The notes under the pieces are model-generated. The model made no database searches and had not been told where the DNA came from. It saw only the letters and a program-made list of their open reading frames with translations. A stretch of DNA of 64,000 nucleotides from Dasyornis broadbenti (lineage: Eukaryota > Chordata > Aves > Passeriformes > Dasyornithidae), in the NCBI GenBank assembly GCA_013397935.1, contig VZRN01000753.1, forward strand, positions 3,169,154-3,233,153. The letters run 5' to 3'. The first letter of the stretch is position 1. The number at the start of each line of letters is the position of its first letter. Both the position numbers and the translations under genes were made by a program. Below are positions 59,706 to 64,000 of the stretch, one piece after another.

Positions 59706-60349
59706 GCACAGGAAGGAGAAAAGTTATTTTCTTGTTAAGGTCATAGCAGGAATTTTATTGAATAGCTATAATTACAATTAAAACACAGTATTATGCATTA
59801 ACATCAGCATGGGTAAGAAATAGATGTTTGATTACTGCTGGGTGGTTTGGGGCTTATCCTGGGATGTCACAGGATTGCATTTCTCATCCCACAAAATTTA
59901 AATTGGGTGATGCTCAACCAAATTCCTCAACGAAAAATGGATTTTCCCAGGTACTCCTTCTTCTGTGAAATAAAAATGTTGGGAAATGTCCCCTTTGTCC
60001 ACCAGGTGGCACGAAGGGAAGCACCACTGGAAAACGGCTGGAATATTAACTCCCCGAATAATATTCTTACTGCAGGAGATAGTGAGTGACAGAAGATCCC
60101 ACCAGCACCCACACCAGTGTTCCCCAGGGGAAACTCCCTTTCCTGGGAGAGGTAGCATTGGCAGGGTGCGTTTGGGACAGTTGTGCCTGTACCCTCCAGG
60201 CAGTAGCTGGATGTAAGGGCTTGCAGAAAGGGTTTACTTTGGATGGGTGGCAAGACAGGCTTTGGAAATCCCCACTGCTCTTCGAGACACAGACGGTGTA
60301 TTGGGGACGAGGAGGGGACACTTCAGGCCAGGGCACCTATGGAAGAGGG
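59706..60349. other. Unique non-coding sequence, nothing recognised
   Basis: Short overlapping frames on both strands only; none has a recognisable motif. Confidence 0.4.
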
Positions 60350-60596
60350 GGTGCAGAGATGGGGCAGGGATGGGGTGCAGGGATGGGGCAGGGATGGGGT
60401 GCAGTGATGGGGTGCAGTGATGGGGTGCAGGGATGGGGTGCAGGGATGGGGAGCAGGGATGGGGAGCAGTTATGGGGAGCAGGGATGGGGAGCAGTGATG
60501 GGCTGCAGTGACGGGATGCAGGGATGGGGTGCAGTGATGGGGTGCAGGGATGGGGAGCAGGGATGGGGAGAAGGGATGGGTTGCAGGGATGGAGGC
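60350..60596 (+). repeat. 13-bp G-rich minisatellite, about 18-19 copies
   Basis: Tandem units of GATGGGGTGCAGG and variants (GATGGGGAGCAGT, and an 11-base form GATGGGGCAGG near the left end). Units differ at a few fixed positions: T/A after the G run and G/T at the end. Nearly every unit has a GGGG run, so the plus strand could form G-quadruplexes. Because 13 is not a multiple of 3, all frames stay open for long stretches, which explains the repetitive open frames on both strands (Met-Gly-Trp-rich plus; Pro-His-Ser-rich minus). Those frames are not genes. Confidence 0.95.
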
Positions 60597-63500
60597 AATA
60601 GTGGCTGATTCACTGCTGGACCAGACAGAAATGAAGGGATGTGAGAAATAAGGAGGGATTTGATACAGAGTATTTGTCCCCAAAGGAGAGGGAGTTGTGA
60701 AATCTTCCTGGGGTCATAGGGCAATGCTGTCGTTAAACGTGGATGGAGGGGGCAGCTAATAAAGGAGAGAAGGTTTCTGGGAAGAGCAGGAGCCTGCTGC
60801 AGGTAGCAAAATATGGATGAACCATCAAAGGCAGAGAGGGAGGGGAGGAGTGTGTGGACTTTCCTGAACAGAGGGGTGAGGACAGGGGTGGAAACAAGCG
60901 TGTCCCCAGCTCAGCAGTGAAGGCTGCACAGTGTGGATCCAGCTGCAGCCAGCTGCTGCACTGCCCAGTCCTGGCCTGGCTCAGCCAAGCTCAGCTGGGC
61001 TCAGCTCGCAGCCCCTGGCCCTTGCCTTGAACTGAGTGTGGGAGGCTTTAGCAGAGACCCCAGAAGGTTTCTGCACCTTTGGTTATCTCAGATAGAGAAG
61101 GTCAAGTATGAGACAACAGTGCAGAGGCAGCAGGAGCACAGCTGTGAGATGCAAAAGAGGAAGAAGTGCAGCAGGGAGGTTTTAGCCTGGTCTCAGCCTT
61201 CTGCCACAGCACAGGCATGAAGTATGATACTGGGAGCATCCATGAGGAGCATGACCAGGCTGGATCTGGTGGCCTTAAAGCCCCACAGCAACTGGCTTTT
61301 GACCAGACCAAGGAGAATTAAATATTTGCATTAAAAGGAACATTTCCTATTCTCTACCATAGAGGTGACTAGTACATTCAGAGCCCAAAAATGAGCCTGG
61401 GATTAGGAGCTCCTCAGTGCTGAGCAGCTGACTGTGGCCCTCTGTTCTTCCCTGATGTGTCTTTGCTACCTGCCTGCTCTTCCCTTCAGCCCCAGAGCAG
61501 ATTTTGGGCACTGGGGCCAGGACTGCTCACAGCCATCCCATCTCAGCTCACCCTGCAGAGCCCAGCATTGCACAGGGTGACAACAACGATGCTCCAGCAA
61601 GTGCCCTGGCAAGGAGAGCTCAAGGATGACATTTTTGCAACCTGTGGCATCCCCTGGAGAAACTCCAGGACAGGCAGGAGATGCTGGAGCATGGACAGGA
61701 GAGCTCAGGGGAGGGCAGGAGCAGAGGAGCAGTGCAAGAGCAGCAGGCAGCCCTGGGACAGGCAGCTGGAGCATGGAAGGGAAAATGCATTTTGGGATAA
61801 AAATAAGCCTGGTGTGCACAGAAGGAGCTGACCTGACACAACTCTTGGGGAAATATCAATCTTGTATTTGCTGACCCCAGGGTGCAGCTGAGATTTGTGT
61901 CAGTGCCCCTCCATGCTGCACATGGGATGCAGGAGAGAAACATCAGGGAGGTGGATGGGGTAAACCAGTAGGAACTTGTCGTTTGCAAAGCCCATTGTAT
62001 TAAAATATGTTTATATCTTGGTTCTTTATTAAATATAAGCAGTTTTTTTCTTGTATACATTTCTACATCTTCAGCGCAATCTGCTTTGCATCAGGCATTG
62101 ATATATCGGTATAGTGTCTGAAATGTTAGCTCTCAGAGAATATAAATAGCGTACTGATATTAAATCTGCTTTCAAAAATAGTTACAGGACAATAAATTTG
62201 AAGGACTTGAAGATTTTTAATCACCTCTGCTTAGTTATTCAGGCATGGGCCAAAAAAGTAATCATTTCAACAAAAGAACTGAAAGAGACACAACAGAAAA
62301 TTCTTACACACAATAATTGCTTTCTCTACAAATATTTACACTGAGGCTAAGAAAATATTTTCGAATTTTACAAATCTCTTTCTCTCTTAATTTTTCCAGC
62401 ACTTTAAATTTTGATCCAAAAGAAATCTTATTGAGGCTGGTGGGTTTTTTTCCTTTTCTCTTTTCATTTTTTATCCATATCAAGAAATCCTAAATAATGT
62501 ATCTGTGGGGGAGGTTGCCACCAAAGATTAGGCAAGGACAGCTCATGTTACTTTGCTGGACCCCAGCCACTGGCAGCAGCTCCCTCTATTGCTTTTGCCA
62601 GTATTGCAATTTTATAAAACCCATAGGTACTTTGGCTGTTGAGGGATGATGGAAACTGCTCCTCTGATGTTATTTTTGTTTCTGCCATTAAAGTTCTGGA
62701 AAAAATGAAATTCAAGGGAATGCAGGTGGGTTGGAGAGATGCAAAGGGCTGAGGAGGGGGGTCTGTGCTAGGGCAGGAGGGAGTGACATAGAGAGGCAGG
62801 ATGCTCATGTGAGGTGCTGTGTCTGCAAGAGAAATGGGGCAAAATAATGCACAAGCCACAAAAACAGGAATGGGAAAGCAGCAGGGTCTGACAAGGTTGG
62901 TTTTGTGGCTGCAGGAGAAGGCTAGGGCAGACTTTTTAAATAACCTCCTGCAAGTTGCCTTAGGCCCCGCGAAGATTTAACGTATTATTGAACTTAAGTC
63001 ACTTAATAGCCGTGTAGGACTCAATGGAGCCATTCATGTGAGTAAAACGTTGGTCTTAGCAGATCTGCTTCCTGATCTGCAAGGCAGGGAGAGCACTACC
63101 TCGGGAGAGGGCTGCAGCAGCAATTAATGCCGGGGCAAGGCTGGGCCCTGGCACCAGGCACGTACCTCTGTCAGTGCCCATTAACCAAGTACCTCAGATA
63201 CCCCAACATCCTGAGCAGAGTCAGCCCTCAGCTGTGATCCAAAATGCTCTTATCTTAGCCATTAAATTATCTCTGTTTTCTCTTTGAAATAAAAAAAAAA
63301 TGTGCTTTAAGTATGCAATACGGTTAAGGAACAGAAATTTAAAATGTAGTTGCACACTGTCATAAAAGCTGTCAATGTCACTGTTAAACTCTCCAAATTT
63401 AAAATTATGCAAAAGCAGGTGGGAAAGGTTGTAGAAGGGGAAAAACCCACTCTGAAATAAATTCAAAGTGTCGCTTACTCTTTTTTCAAGAAGGTATAAC

Positions 63501-64000
63501 CTCTAAAAATAATCTGCAAACACAGATCCCAGGTTCCCATTTATGGTAATCAGTTTTATTGAAAGTCAATTAATAAAAAGCTTTGGTTTAAATTAAATTA
63601 AGTCTGAGTCCATATCTCTTTCCCAACAAGATGAAGTCCTTGAAAATTGCCAAACATAGCTGCACACAAATTGCCTTTTCCCAAAGAGAGCTTCAGCATC
63701 TCAAAATATGTCCTGGATGAGAGCAGTCGTATCCAGACTGGGCACAGCTAATTGGTACCCTGGAGGGTTTTTACTCTTGGCATTTGAGAAATAATGAGAA
63801 TCAAAACCATTAGTAGGCAGGGAAAAAGGGTGATAGAAATGCTAGCCTGCTTTTTTTCTGTCATCTTCATATTATGTTATCTCTGGGCAAGAATTCCCAC
63901 TAATTTTCCTTCCGAAGTTCAGCAGCTCTTTTAAATCGCTGTGACAAATGCAGCTTTTCATTGAACAAAGTTTGTAAAAATTGCTCAGGCAGATAACTAG
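60597..64000. other. Unique non-coding sequence
   Basis: 60940-61020 is rich in CAGCTC/GGCTCAG words (a local imperfect repeat). Overlapping frames at 61457-62060 on both strands lack motifs. 62940-63070 is AT-leaning with isolated CpGs ('ccccgcgaag', 'ttaacgtatt', 'agccgtgtag') and might be a small conserved element. The last kilobase is AT-rich with nothing identified. Confidence 0.4.

Noticed and set aside
60086..60724. Repetitive open frames over the minisatellite (plus and minus)
   Set aside because: A 13-base unit cycles through all frames and lacks stop codons, so the frames are a product of the repeat.

Overview
The window reads as bird nuclear DNA. Two retroposon 3' ends carry the layout and wording of avian CR1 LINEs: about 1822-2084 ends in 'cccttccaacccaaaccatt', and about 10615-10850 has the CR1-J-like 'gtcctgtgcaggaccaggag' followed by 'attctatgattctgag'. 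Young repeats are sparse, there is no Alu/L1-like material, and the remaining interspersed repeats look very old (an eroded CR1 open reading frame and several MIR/CORE-SINE-like relics). Nothing looks prokaryotic: there are no operons, ribosome-binding sites, rRNA genes or CRISPR arrays.

I recognise no protein-coding gene, tRNA or rRNA. The longest open frames (201, 165, 158 and 156 codons) are about what 64 kb of random six-frame sequence would give; the first two start on non-ATG codons and none shows a family motif. The window is best read as intergenic or intronic sequence. A few short segments bounded by good splice signals are listed as low-confidence exon candidates, probably cryptic or lncRNA exons.

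Layout: 1-10.6 kb is unique sequence with one CR1. 10.6-19.2 kb has a second CR1, two AT-rich stretches that could be conserved non-coding elements, and a short hairpin. 19.2-21 kb has the best-looking exon candidate, an eroded CR1 reverse-transcriptase remnant and a (CA)n microsatellite. 25.5-26.4 kb has a short, dense CpG island with GC boxes and, 0.5 kb further on, a 33-base assembly gap set inside a G run. 27-31 kb has fragments of an old amniote repeat. 37.0-37.35 kb has a (CAA)n/poly-A tract, a MIR-like relic and a poly-T tract. 40-57 kb has more MIR-like relics, a homeodomain-site cluster at 44.0 kb and a tandem duplication. 60.35-60.6 kb has a G-rich 13-bp minisatellite.

I found no undescribed multi-gene system. 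The items most worth checking are the isolated CpG island, the exon candidates at 19158-19222 and 46280-46405, the G-rich minisatellite, and the old SINE relics that may have been kept as regulatory DNA. Repeat-family and conservation statements come from reading the sequence and remembered family consensus, not from database searches.
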